Assembly: GCA_902803745.1 (NCBI GenBank)
Contig: CADCRB010000075.1
Location: 1-9,572 of the forward strand
Reading direction: 5' to 3'
Length of the DNA: 9,572 nucleotides
Source: an uncultured Lachnospiraceae bacterium
GTDB lineage: Bacteria > Bacillota > Clostridia > Lachnospirales > Lachnospiraceae
Shown here: positions 1 through 6,359 of the stretch, piece after piece
Numbering within the stretch: the first letter of the stretch is position 1
How the letters are laid out: each line of letters opens with the position of its first letter
The notes under the pieces: model-generated
Database searches by the model: none
What the model was told of the DNA's origin: nothing
What the model saw: the letters and a program-made list of their open reading frames with translations, nothing else
Position numbers and translations under genes: made by a program

Positions 1-688
1 CCTCCCCCGCACGCAGGCAGGCCATCTCCTGATTACCGATATAATATACGCTTCTCGTATACTTAAGGATCGCAGGCACATCGGAAGCCACATAAGTCGC
101 ATCATCAGTCACCCCGATAACCATGGGAGAATCCTTGCGGGCAACCCAGAGCGTATCGGGATGCTCCTTAAACATCAAGGCCAGAGCATATGATCCCCGG
201 ACCCTGACCATGGTTTTCGCCATTGCATCAATGGGTCCCATCTTGTATTTATTATAGTAATAATCAACGAGCTTTACCGCGACCTCAGTATCAGTCTGCG
301 AATAAAAGGTGTAGTCATGACGCAGGAGTTTTGCGCTCAGCTCCTGATAATTCTCAATGATACCGTTGTGGACTCCCACCACATTTGCATCATCGATCGC
401 AGACTTGTTTGATGAAACATGGGGATGCGCATTTATTTCCGAAGGTTCTCCATGGGTTGCCCACCTTGTATGACCTATACCAAGAGTTCCATGCAGCGAA
501 GCGCCGTCATTTGTTTTTTCGGCGAGCACCTTAAGTCTTCCCTTTGCCTTAACGACACGCACCTTTCCTTCGCCGTCACGCACAGCAAGTCCTGCCGAGT
601 CATAGCCTCTGTACTCAAGCTTTGCCAGCCCCTCCAGTATTACAGGCGCCGCCTGATCATTTCCTACGTATCCTACTATCCCGCACAT
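1..688 (-). CDS. glmS: Glutamine--fructose-6-phosphate aminotransferase, N-terminal part (3' end beyond window)
   Basis: GlmS makes glucosamine-6-phosphate from fructose-6-phosphate and glutamine, the first committed step to UDP-GlcNAc. The 229 visible codons cover the class II glutamine amidotransferase domain. The protein opens MCGIVGYVG, so Cys2 becomes the N-terminal nucleophile after Met removal. EYRGYDSAG, GHTRWATHG, the HNGIIENY loop and SQTDTE are the usual GlmS signatures. Family members are about 600 residues, so the two SIS isomerase domains lie beyond the left edge. The ATG is fixed by the catalytic Cys2 and lies inside the end of the upstream glycosyltransferase gene (32-nt overlap). 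The purine-rich stretch AGGAAAGGAAAAAAAG precedes it and may serve as a modest ribosome binding site. It appears to be the third gene of the LCP operon, which leaves no room for a glmS ribozyme leader. The call is very secure; only completeness is unknown. Confidence 0.97.
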   Translation of the reverse strand, partial: MCGIVGYVGNDQAAPVILEGLAKLEYRGYDSAGLAVRDGEGKVRVVKAKGRLKVLAEKTNDGASLHGTLGIGHTRWATHGEPSEINAHPHVSSNKSAIDDANVVGVHNGIIENYQELSAKLLRHDYTFYSQTDTEVAVKLVDYYYNKYKMGPIDAMAKTMVRVRGSYALALMFKEHPDTLWVARKDSPMVIGVTDDATYVASDVPAILKYTRSVYYIGNQEMACLRAGE

Positions 689-1559
689 CTTTTTTTCCTT
701 TCCTGTAACCTAAGTACCTTCCTGCACACTGCGCGATAAATTCCGGTAAAAGATACCAGTATCCCTGCTTTAGCAGATATGAAATACAGCCCTTGACGAG
801 CCTCTTTCCTTCTCCTTCCGAAGGCACGGAATCAAAGACCTCCGGATGCTCCGCCTGTGACCGGCCGAGCTCAATGTTCCTTCTGTACTGCTCCATTACT
901 GAGTAGTCGTGACTGTGTATCACAGCGGCTTCAGACGCGTAATAAATACTGTACCCTCTCTCCACAGCCTTATGAGCATAGATCATGTCTTCGTTGAAAT
1001 TCGTGTGATCCGTATGTCCTCCCAGCTCATCATAGATATCCCGTCTGTAGCATGCACATACATCAGAGCAGAAATATGTCTTGATCCCGAGTCTTTCCTT
1101 ATCGGCCTTAGTCTTTTTCAAGTCACCTTCAGGATAATTAAAGAGTCTGTTGTATCGCTCTATCGGGGAAGCTCCCTTCCGCGGAAGCTGCCTTGCATAG
1201 GTGACTGCTATACTTTCATCCTTCTCAAAAGGTGCAATGAGCTTTTCTATAAGATGCTCATCTGCCGGATACGCATCCATTGTCATATAAATCAAAAATG
1301 CGGCATCTGAATACCGTGCCGCATTTTTTCTCGTACCGCCGTGATCAAATTCCTCTTCTTTGAGGTGATGAATCTCTATATTATCGAATCCTTCAAGCCT
1401 GCTGTCGGAATCCAGCAGCTCCTCCAGATACTGTCTCCCGGTATTCATCAGAATGATCTTTCCCGGAGGGACAACGCCGTTCTCCAGCTTTTCAATGATA
1501 TCAAAAAGCCCCGGATCCGGCTTATATGTAAGGATCACTACATCCGCAGTCTTTATCAC
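657..1559 (-). CDS. Family 2 glycosyltransferase (rhamnosyltransferase-like)
   Basis: A 300-residue GT-A type glycosyltransferase, probably cytoplasmic or peripheral, that extends a wall or capsule glycan. It opens with a strand typical of GT2 (ADVVILTYKP, residues 5-14). EFDHGGTRKNA (70-80) and MTMDAYP (92-98, supplying the DxD-like nucleotide-sugar/metal Asp) match the rhamnosyltransferase-like branch. NEDMIYAHK (189-197) looks like the catalytic acidic motif, and HSHDYS (215-220) is followed by an Arg-rich segment. The C-terminus carries the GRYLGYRKGK tail common in this branch. The start is GTG, and GTGA overlaps the LCP stop, suggesting translational coupling; no strong Shine-Dalgarno is visible. 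Its own end overlaps glmS by 32 nt. The donor sugar cannot be read from sequence: rhamnose is only the family default, and no rhamnose synthesis genes are in view. Confidence 0.88.
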   Translation of the reverse strand: MIKTADVVILTYKPDPGLFDIIEKLENGVVPPGKIILMNTGRQYLEELLDSDSRLEGFDNIEIHHLKEEEFDHGGTRKNAARYSDAAFLIYMTMDAYPADEHLIEKLIAPFEKDESIAVTYARQLPRKGASPIERYNRLFNYPEGDLKKTKADKERLGIKTYFCSDVCACYRRDIYDELGGHTDHTNFNEDMIYAHKAVERGYSIYYASEAAVIHSHDYSVMEQYRRNIELGRSQAEHPEVFDSVPSEGEGKRLVKGCISYLLKQGYWYLLPEFIAQCAGRYLGYRKGKKDVRDSRIRRK

Positions 1560-3136
1560 AATCCGCTCGCCGATCTGTCCTGCTCGATCTTGTCAGAGAT
1601 CACCTGCACATTAGTGGTAGGCGAATAAGCTGACGGTCCGAAAAGGAAGGTATGCATTTCCGAAACATTAGTTACCAGGGTATCCGGCACGACCATCGAC
1701 TGCTTGCCGATCTTCCCTGTCACATTCTCAAAGGGAAAGCCCTGTGTCTCTAAAATAGTATAATTACCGACCTTGGATGCATATTCCGCAAACTCCGCAG
1801 CCGAAAAGCTTGTCGTTATCTGGGGCAGCACATCATTCAATATGTCGTTCAGCTGCTTGAGCGATGCACCCTTTGCCTTCTGCACTATCTGGGAAATGAC
1901 CTCCCTCTGCCTCTCGGTACGTCTGAAATCAGAACCTGCAGTATATCTTATCCTGCAGTAGGCCGTAGCCTGAAGTCCGTTCAGGGTCTGTGGTCCGGGC
2001 TGGGTCACCGCAGTGAAATTTCTGGGGTTCTTGATCTTGCCCTCATTGGGTCCGCCCAGATCCATAACGATACTGAACTGATAGTCATTGATATAGTCAA
2101 CCTCTTCAGGCTGGACATTTATCTCTACTCCGCCCAGATCGTCTATGATATCTTCCAGAGCATCAAAGTCCACGGTGATAAAATCATCAACGTTCATATC
2201 CGTGTTCATGTTTATCATCCTGATGGCCTGCTCGGGACCGCCCTTGGCATATGCCGCATTGGCCTTGGTATAATTCGGATTATCCATGCTGTCAATATTG
2301 AGATAAGTATCCCTGTATATCGAGCACATCTTTACTTCACTTGTCTTGACATTTATGGAAGCAATGATGATCGTATCCGATCTGGTACCGCCTGCATCCA
2401 CTCCGAAGAGAGCTACATTCTTGTACCCTTTCATGCCCCACTCGTCTTTTCCGCCGCTGTCCTCGCCGGTAGCGCTTTTATCCTCGTCGAGTACAGCCTT
2501 CAGCTCATCATTGATAAAAATCTGGCTTTCGGTCAGCTTTGTCTTATTGACCTTACTCCATTTCATTATCACAAAAAGAGCCACTATCAAAGCGATGAAT
2601 ACAAGTATTTCTATGAAGAAGAGCAGGAAACGTCCTTTCTTTCGGGGCTTTTCCTCATACCTCGGATCCTGCTTTTTCTTCTTTCCGGATTTCTTTGCGC
2701 CGCCTGTGCTTTTTGAAGGAGCCTTGCTGCTCTTGCTTCTTTTAGGAGGAGGACTCTTCTTTGTTTTCTTAGATGCCGGCGCCTTCCTTGTCTTTACAGG
2801 TCTCTCCCTGCGCCTTACCGGCTCCTCCTCATAGTATTCATCATCGTCATCATAGTATTCTTCATCATCGTCGTAATATCCGTCGTCTTCACCCCCGTAA
2901 TATCCGTCGTCTTCATCCTCGTCGTAGTACTCATCGTCTTCGTAGTATTCTTCTTCCTCATAATACTCTTCTTCATAACGGCCGCCGCGGGTATTCTCGT
3001 CGAGAGCCCGCATCACACGATCATCTTCGTCATCAAAGCCCGCATATTCTTCGCGGCTGAACTTTCCGAAGCCGTCATATTCTTCATACCTTCCTACGCC
3101 GGATCTGCCCCGTCCGGATCTGTCCCTTGCAGCCAT
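1556..3136 (-). CDS. LytR-CpsA-Psr (LCP) wall-glycopolymer ligase with acidic/basic cytoplasmic tail
   Basis: LCP proteins transfer undecaprenyl-pyrophosphate-linked polymers such as teichoic acid or capsule to peptidoglycan outside the membrane. This 526-residue protein has a long cytoplasmic N-terminus. Residues 54-105 are almost only Asp, Glu and Tyr with seven Tyr-Tyr pairs; residues 107-169 are Lys/Arg/Pro/Ser rich. One membrane helix follows (about 170-191). The extracellular LCP domain (about 238-420) has the expected pyrophosphate-binding positions: LFGVDAGGTRSDT (243-255), SIYRDT (272-277), and RIRYTAGSDFRRTERQRE (395-412). The C-terminal 100 residues are ordinary for the family. The start ATG is supported by AGGAG 5 nt upstream and a good promoter further up. 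It is probably the first gene of an operon with the glycosyltransferase and glmS. The LCP assignment is firm; which polymer it ligates is unknown, and the tail is much longer than usual. Confidence 0.94.
   Translation of the reverse strand: MAARDRSGRGRSGVGRYEEYDGFGKFSREEYAGFDDEDDRVMRALDENTRGGRYEEEYYEEEEYYEDDEYYDEDEDDGYYGGEDDGYYDDDEEYYDDDDEYYEEEPVRRRERPVKTRKAPASKKTKKSPPPKRSKSSKAPSKSTGGAKKSGKKKKQDPRYEEKPRKKGRFLLFFIEILVFIALIVALFVIMKWSKVNKTKLTESQIFINDELKAVLDEDKSATGEDSGGKDEWGMKGYKNVALFGVDAGGTRSDTIIIASINVKTSEVKMCSIYRDTYLNIDSMDNPNYTKANAAYAKGGPEQAIRMINMNTDMNVDDFITVDFDALEDIIDDLGGVEINVQPEEVDYINDYQFSIVMDLGGPNEGKIKNPRNFTAVTQPGPQTLNGLQATAYCRIRYTAGSDFRRTERQREVISQIVQKAKGASLKQLNDILNDVLPQITTSFSAAEFAEYASKVGNYTILETQGFPFENVTGKIGKQSMVVPDTLVTNVSEMHTFLFGPSAYSPTTNVQVISDKIEQDRSASGL
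2873..2915 (-). repeat. 24-bp tandem repeat in the acidic-tail codons of the LCP gene
   Basis: An exact 19-base unit (plus-strand GTAATATCCGTCGTCTTCA) occurs at 2873-2891 and again at 2897-2915, a period of 24 bases or eight codons. It encodes two successive EDDGYY units of the acidic Tyr-rich tail. The surrounding 2820-2990 stretch is low-complexity GAC/GAA/TAC-type coding sequence, so the repeat may expand or contract by slippage without changing frame. Confidence 0.85.
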
Positions 3137-3141
3137 TTTTT

Positions 3142-3146
3142 CTCCT
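3142..3146 (-). promoter_or_regulatory. Ribosome binding site of the LCP gene
   Basis: AGGAG on the minus strand lies 5 nt before the ATG at 3136. It fixes the start of the long tail-bearing form and makes it unlikely that translation begins further inside. Confidence 0.8.
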
Positions 3147-3200
3147 GACTCTTCCGAAGCCCCTGTCTACATTGGCTTCTGAAATAATGTTACGAAAATA

Positions 3201-3238
3201 TTAAGACATTTTAGTATATCTTAAATACTATATATAGT
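3201..3238. promoter_or_regulatory. Inverted repeats over the LCP promoter (possible operator)
   Basis: Two symmetrical elements overlap the LCP promoter. TTAAGA (3201-3206) and TCTTAA (3219-3224) form an inverted repeat flanking the -10 box. ACTATATATAGT (3227-3238) is a perfect 12-bp palindrome covering part of the -35 box and spacer. In such AT-rich DNA they could be chance, but their position suits a regulator that blocks RNA polymerase. No regulator is assigned. Confidence 0.3.
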
Positions 3239-3241
3239 CAA
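3213..3241 (-). promoter_or_regulatory. Sigma-A promoter for the LCP-glycosyltransferase-glmS operon
   Basis: Read on the minus strand, TTGACT (3241-3236), a 17-bp spacer and TATACT (3218-3213) form a near-consensus housekeeping promoter. Transcription would start near 3206 and give a leader of about 70 nt before the LCP ATG. It sits between the nagB stop and the LCP start, where a new transcription unit is expected. No convincing terminator for nagB is visible upstream, so read-through from the glmM operon is possible. Confidence 0.75.
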
Positions 3242-3273
3242 ATATTTTATGGCAGATACAAGGGTTAGAGGGA

Positions 3274-4005
3274 TCATCCTTTATAGCCTATCTCATCGGC
3301 AAGCTTCTTCTCGATCACTACGATAGCATCCCTGTGCATTCTCATAAAGGTTGCAGGGCATTTGGGATCGATCTTGTCATCCATCAAAAGCTTCTTTGCC
3401 GCCTCCTGCTTGTTTCCATTGATGATCATAAGGAGAGTCTTCGCCTTCATGATAGAGCCCATCCCCATTGTGACGGCATATCTGGGAACCTCATCCCTGT
3501 TCTCAAAGAATCTGGTATTTGCGTCTATCGTGCTGTCCTCAAGAGTCTCCTTGTGAGCCTTCTCATAGAGGAATTCTCCGGGCTCATTAAAGCCTAAATG
3601 TCCGTCGGGTCCTACACCCAGAACCTGAAGATCTATATCTGTCTTATCAAGGATATCATTGAATTCCTTAAGATTAGCCTCTACATCTCCTGTGCCTTTT
3701 GCGACATAGGTATTTGCTTTGTCTATGTTAATATGATTAAAGAGATTGTCATCCATGAAATATCTGTAGCTCTGGGGATGATCAGGCGCAAGACCCACAT
3801 ACTCGTCAAGATTCACGGAATGAACCTTTGAAAAATCAAGACCCTCGTCCTTACATCTTCTTGCCAGTTCCTTATACATACCCACAGGGCTCGATCCTGT
3901 CGCAAGCCCAAGCGTGCATTCAGGATTCTCTCTCACAAGTTTCTCGATGACATCTGCTGCCTTCTTTGCTCCCTCTTCATAAGTGTCAACAACTATTACC
4001 TTCAT
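3274..4005 (-). CDS. nagB: Glucosamine-6-phosphate deaminase
   Basis: NagB converts glucosamine-6-phosphate to fructose-6-phosphate and ammonia in the cytoplasm, opposing GlmS. The 243-residue length is typical of the Firmicute short form. Visible motifs are the phosphate-binding LGLATGSSPVGMYKEL (32-47), NLDEYVGL (65-72) with the proton-transfer Asp67, and GVGPDGHLGFNEPG (130-143), giving Asp134, His136 and Glu141 as equivalents of the E. coli Asp/His/Glu catalytic group. AVTMGMGSIMKAKT (177-190) is the usual AxTxGxxxIxxA segment. AAGGAG lies 8 nt before the ATG. It is 43 nt downstream of the GlmU-like gene and probably the last gene of the glmM operon. Its pairing with anabolic genes, with no nagA or GlcNAc transporter in view, suggests a role in setting the GlcN-6-P pool rather than in GlcNAc catabolism. 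Confidence 0.96.
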   Translation of the reverse strand: MKVIVVDTYEEGAKKAADVIEKLVRENPECTLGLATGSSPVGMYKELARRCKDEGLDFSKVHSVNLDEYVGLAPDHPQSYRYFMDDNLFNHINIDKANTYVAKGTGDVEANLKEFNDILDKTDIDLQVLGVGPDGHLGFNEPGEFLYEKAHKETLEDSTIDANTRFFENRDEVPRYAVTMGMGSIMKAKTLLMIINGNKQEAAKKLLMDDKIDPKCPATFMRMHRDAIVVIEKKLADEIGYKG

Positions 4006-4048
4006 AATGAAATCTCCTTCCAGTTTGTGATCCGTTCCTTCTGCGGTC

Positions 4049-4711
4049 TTATTCTTTGGTCACTATATTGTCCTTTGACTTAAATATGCTGTTTGCGGGA
4101 ATAACTCCTCTGACACAGGATACGGGATAGATGTTTGAATCCCTTCCTACTACGGTCCCGGGGTTCAGTACGGTATTGCATCCTACCTCAACCCTGTCAC
4201 CCACAAGAGCGCCAACCTTCTTGCGTCCGGTTTCGATAAGTTCCCCTTCATTTTTTATCACGACAAGCTTTTTATCGGATTTAACATTACTGGTGATGGA
4301 GCCTGCTCCCATGTGTGCCTTATAGCCAAGGATGGAATCGCCCACATAGTTATAATGAGGAACCTGGACATTGTCGAAAAGTATGACGTTCTTAAGCTCC
4401 GTGGAATTCCCTACCACACAGTTATCACCAACAAGTGCCGATCCCCTGATAAAGGCTCCGGGACGCACCTCAGTACCATGCCCTATAATGCAGGGACCTG
4501 CAATATAATTATTCGGATAGCGTTTTGCATCTTTTGCGATCCAGACATCCTCTTCCGGATGATCATATTCATCAGGACTGAGAGTCTTTCCTATCTCAAG
4601 TATCAGCTCCTTTATGCCTTCCAGCGCTTCCCAGGGATAGGTAAATTTCCTGAGATAATCAGCCGCCTTAGTATGCTCAAGGTCATAGAGATCATTTATC
4701 GTAAGCTTCAT
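4049..4711 (-). CDS. Stand-alone left-handed beta-helix protein resembling the GlmU acetyltransferase domain
   Basis: A 220-residue hexapeptide-repeat protein. Residues 1-45 are a short helical N-terminus; from about 66 onward the I/V-G-x-x repeats of a left-handed beta helix run to the end. There is no nucleotidyltransferase (uridyltransferase) domain. Aligned by eye to the E. coli GlmU C-terminal domain, key positions match: Arg83 (R333), Lys107 (K351), His119 (the catalytic base H363), Tyr122 (Y366), Asn142 (N386) and Lys148 (K392), with HYNYVGDSILG mirroring HLTYLGDAEIG. Asn377 is replaced by His133. E. coli numbering is from memory. The likely reaction is acetyl-CoA-dependent N-acetylation of GlcN-1-P, the GlmM product. 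Homologues are often labelled UDP-GlcNAc pyrophosphorylase, which the missing domain does not support. AAGGAG lies 6 nt before the ATG, and the gene starts 21 nt after the glmM stop. Another sugar acyltransferase role is possible. Confidence 0.75.
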   Translation of the reverse strand: MKLTINDLYDLEHTKAADYLRKFTYPWEALEGIKELILEIGKTLSPDEYDHPEEDVWIAKDAKRYPNNYIAGPCIIGHGTEVRPGAFIRGSALVGDNCVVGNSTELKNVILFDNVQVPHYNYVGDSILGYKAHMGAGSITSNVKSDKKLVVIKNEGELIETGRKKVGALVGDRVEVGCNTVLNPGTVVGRDSNIYPVSCVRGVIPANSIFKSKDNIVTKE

Positions 4712-4732
4712 TTCGGACTCCTTTCTTAAGTT

Positions 4733-6292
4733 TCAGCGCACCTTGATGAGATGTCCGGAGCTCTTCATTGCATCGATTATCTCATCCACGCACTTCTCAC
4801 AATCTTTGTAGGTAGATGCCTCGGACATGACACGAAGCACCGGCTCCGTTCCGGACGCCCTGAGGAGCACCCTTCCGTCATTTCCGAGATAGGCTCCCGT
4901 ATCGTCTACGGCTTTCTTGACAGCCGGATCCTCAAGAGTCTTCTCCTTGTCATCAACCTCTACATTTTTCAGCACCTGAGGATACATCTTGACCTCGGAT
5001 GCGAGCACGGACAGAGGAAGCTGTGTCTCTACCATCACTGTCATAAGCATTATGGCGGTTACGAGGCCGTCTCCCGTGTGCGCATATTTACGGAAGATCA
5101 CATGCCCGGACTGCTCACCGCCGATCATATGATTGTTCTCTTTCATGTTTTCATATACATATCTGTCACCGACCTTGGTCTTTTCGTAATTGATGCCTGC
5201 GCTGTCAAAGGCTTTATAAAGACCGAAGTTGCTCATAATCGTGGTGACTACCGTATTGCTGGGAAGCATCCCTTTGCTCTTAAAATGCTTTGCGCAGATA
5301 TACATTATGGTGTCGCCGTTTACCACATCGCCGTATTCATCCACTGCAAGACATCTGTCAGCGTCACCGTCGAAAGCAAATCCAACATCCACCTTATGCT
5401 CACGCACATACTTCTGCAGTCCCTCTATATGGGTAGATCCGGCATTTGAGTTGATGTTAATACCATCGGGCGTATTGTTCATCACATAATTCTTTGCACC
5501 CAGAGCATCAAAAACCGCGCGGCCTATCATCCAGGCGCTTCCGTTCGCGCAGTCCAGCGCAATCTTACGGTTTTCAAATGATACCGGAGCTATGGAGGTC
5601 AGATATCCGATATATCTGTTTCTTCCGGAATAGAAATCAATGGTCTGCCCGATCTTGTCCTCAGTAGCAGGAACGACATCCGTGATCTCTCCGTCGATAT
5701 AGCGCTCTACCAGATCCTGGACCTCATCCTCCATCTTCTCACCCTCTGCATTAAGCAGCTTTATTCCGTTATCATAGAAAGGATTGTGGCTTGCAGATAT
5801 CATGATGCCGCAGTCAAAGCCCTCAGTCCTTGTGATGTAGCTCACGCAGGGGGTTGTAGTCACATGCAGAAGATATGAGAATCCGCCGGTAGATGTGATA
5901 CCTGCGCTCAAAGCGTTTTCAAACATATAAGAAGAGCGCCTTGTATCTTTACCTATAACGATCTTTGCCGGTCTTTCCTTGCTGTAGTACCACCCCAGAA
6001 ACTGACCTGTCTTGAATGCATGCTCAGCAGTAAGATCTACTCCTGCCTTCCCGCGGAATCCGTCCGTACCGAAATATTTACCCATTCTTTTCTCCTTTTT
6101 TGCAGATACTGTTTCGCTGCTTTTTGCTTCTTTTGTCCTGCCGTCATATGGTCTTTTGGTGCCTTCGGGTATAAGCCAGAGCTTGCCCTCTTTTTTGGCC
6201 CCATTGATCTTACCGTCACGGCAGAGCATTGTAATGCGCCGCTCTGTCATTTTCCATATCGCGGCAGCCTCATGAACGTCGACGTATTTCAT
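4733..6292 (-). CDS. glmM: HTH domain-phosphoglucosamine mutase fusion
   Basis: GlmM interconverts glucosamine-6-phosphate and glucosamine-1-phosphate. From the start chosen here the protein has 519 residues. Residues 1-52 form an excisionase/MerR-like helix-turn-helix (YVDVHEAAAIWKMTERRITM, then DGKI and the wing LWLIPEGTKRPYDGR). Residues 53-69 are a polar Lys/Ser-rich linker. From residue 70 (MGKYFGTDGFRG) it is a complete 450-residue GlmM: ISASHNP with phosphoserine Ser168, metal-binding DGDADR (308-313), the specificity loop GGEQSGH (391-397), and the phosphate-binding RASGTEPVLR (478-487). The ATG at 6292 is preferred over the in-frame ATG at 6331, because GAGGAG lies 6 nt before it and the upstream ATG has no Shine-Dalgarno. 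A second perfect site precedes the ordinary GlmM start at 6085. It appears to lead an operon with the GlmU-like gene and nagB. The mutase call is secure; the DNA-binding role is inferred. Confidence 0.95.
   Translation of the reverse strand: MKYVDVHEAAAIWKMTERRITMLCRDGKINGAKKEGKLWLIPEGTKRPYDGRTKEAKSSETVSAKKEKRMGKYFGTDGFRGKAGVDLTAEHAFKTGQFLGWYYSKERPAKIVIGKDTRRSSYMFENALSAGITSTGGFSYLLHVTTTPCVSYITRTEGFDCGIMISASHNPFYDNGIKLLNAEGEKMEDEVQDLVERYIDGEITDVVPATEDKIGQTIDFYSGRNRYIGYLTSIAPVSFENRKIALDCANGSAWMIGRAVFDALGAKNYVMNNTPDGININSNAGSTHIEGLQKYVREHKVDVGFAFDGDADRCLAVDEYGDVVNGDTIMYICAKHFKSKGMLPSNTVVTTIMSNFGLYKAFDSAGINYEKTKVGDRYVYENMKENNHMIGGEQSGHVIFRKYAHTGDGLVTAIMLMTVMVETQLPLSVLASEVKMYPQVLKNVEVDDKEKTLEDPAVKKAVDDTGAYLGNDGRVLLRASGTEPVLRVMSEASTYKDCEKCVDEIIDAMKSSGHLIKVR
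6083..6097 (-). promoter_or_regulatory. Internal ribosome binding site and start codon for GlmM alone
   Basis: On the minus strand AAGGAG (6097-6092), six bases and ATG (6085-6083) lie within the fusion frame. The ATG is exactly where stand-alone GlmM proteins begin (MGKYFGTDGFRG). It is as strong as any start site in the window, so a 450-residue GlmM without the HTH is likely made alongside, or instead of, the fusion. Confidence 0.75.
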
Positions 6293-6298
6293 TTGGCT

Positions 6299-6304
6299 CT
6301 CCTC
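6299..6304 (-). promoter_or_regulatory. Ribosome binding site that decides the HTH-GlmM start
   Basis: GAGGAG on the minus strand, 6 nt before the ATG at 6292 (MKYVDVHEA). The in-frame ATG at 6331 has no comparable site and would fall inside the candidate -10 box at 6331-6336, so the shorter form is preferred. Confidence 0.75.
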
Positions 6305-6330
6305 TTTAAAAATACAGTTCCGTTTATTCA

Positions 6331-6359
6331 TTTGTACATCAGGGAAAATGATTTGTCAA
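6331..6359 (-). promoter_or_regulatory. Candidate promoter of the HTH-glmM operon
   Basis: On the minus strand TTGACA (6359-6354), a 17-bp spacer and TACAAA (6336-6331) give a perfect -35 and a 4-of-6 -10. The start would be near 6324, leaving a leader of about 30 nt with the GAGGAG site. The -35 box is part of the first repeat of the upstream array, so a protein bound there would block it. Confidence 0.55.

Noticed and set aside
2346..2834. Plus-strand open frame of 162 codons with a hydrophobic C-terminal half
   Set aside because: It lies wholly antisense to the LCP gene. Its hydrophobic runs are the complement of the Lys/Arg-rich and membrane codons, it has no good ribosome binding site, and it matches no family.
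3156..3179. Hairpin GAAGCC/GGCTTC in the LCP leader as a terminator or riboswitch
   Set aside because: The stem is only 6 bp with a 12-nt loop, has no following T-run, and no known riboswitch pattern surrounds it.
4751..5449. Plus-strand open frame of 232 codons
   Set aside because: It is antisense to conserved glmM coding sequence, and its His/Cys-rich composition is what a shadow frame of these codons gives.
6037..6219. Minus-strand 60-codon frame overlapping the HTH-GlmM junction
   Set aside because: It is an out-of-frame shadow of the junction; the fusion frame carries the recognisable HTH and GlmM motifs.
6293..6331. In-frame ATG at 6331 as the start of HTH-GlmM
   Set aside because: It has no Shine-Dalgarno, adds 13 residues outside the HTH fold, and overlaps the likely -10 box. 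The ATG at 6292 with GAGGAG is better.
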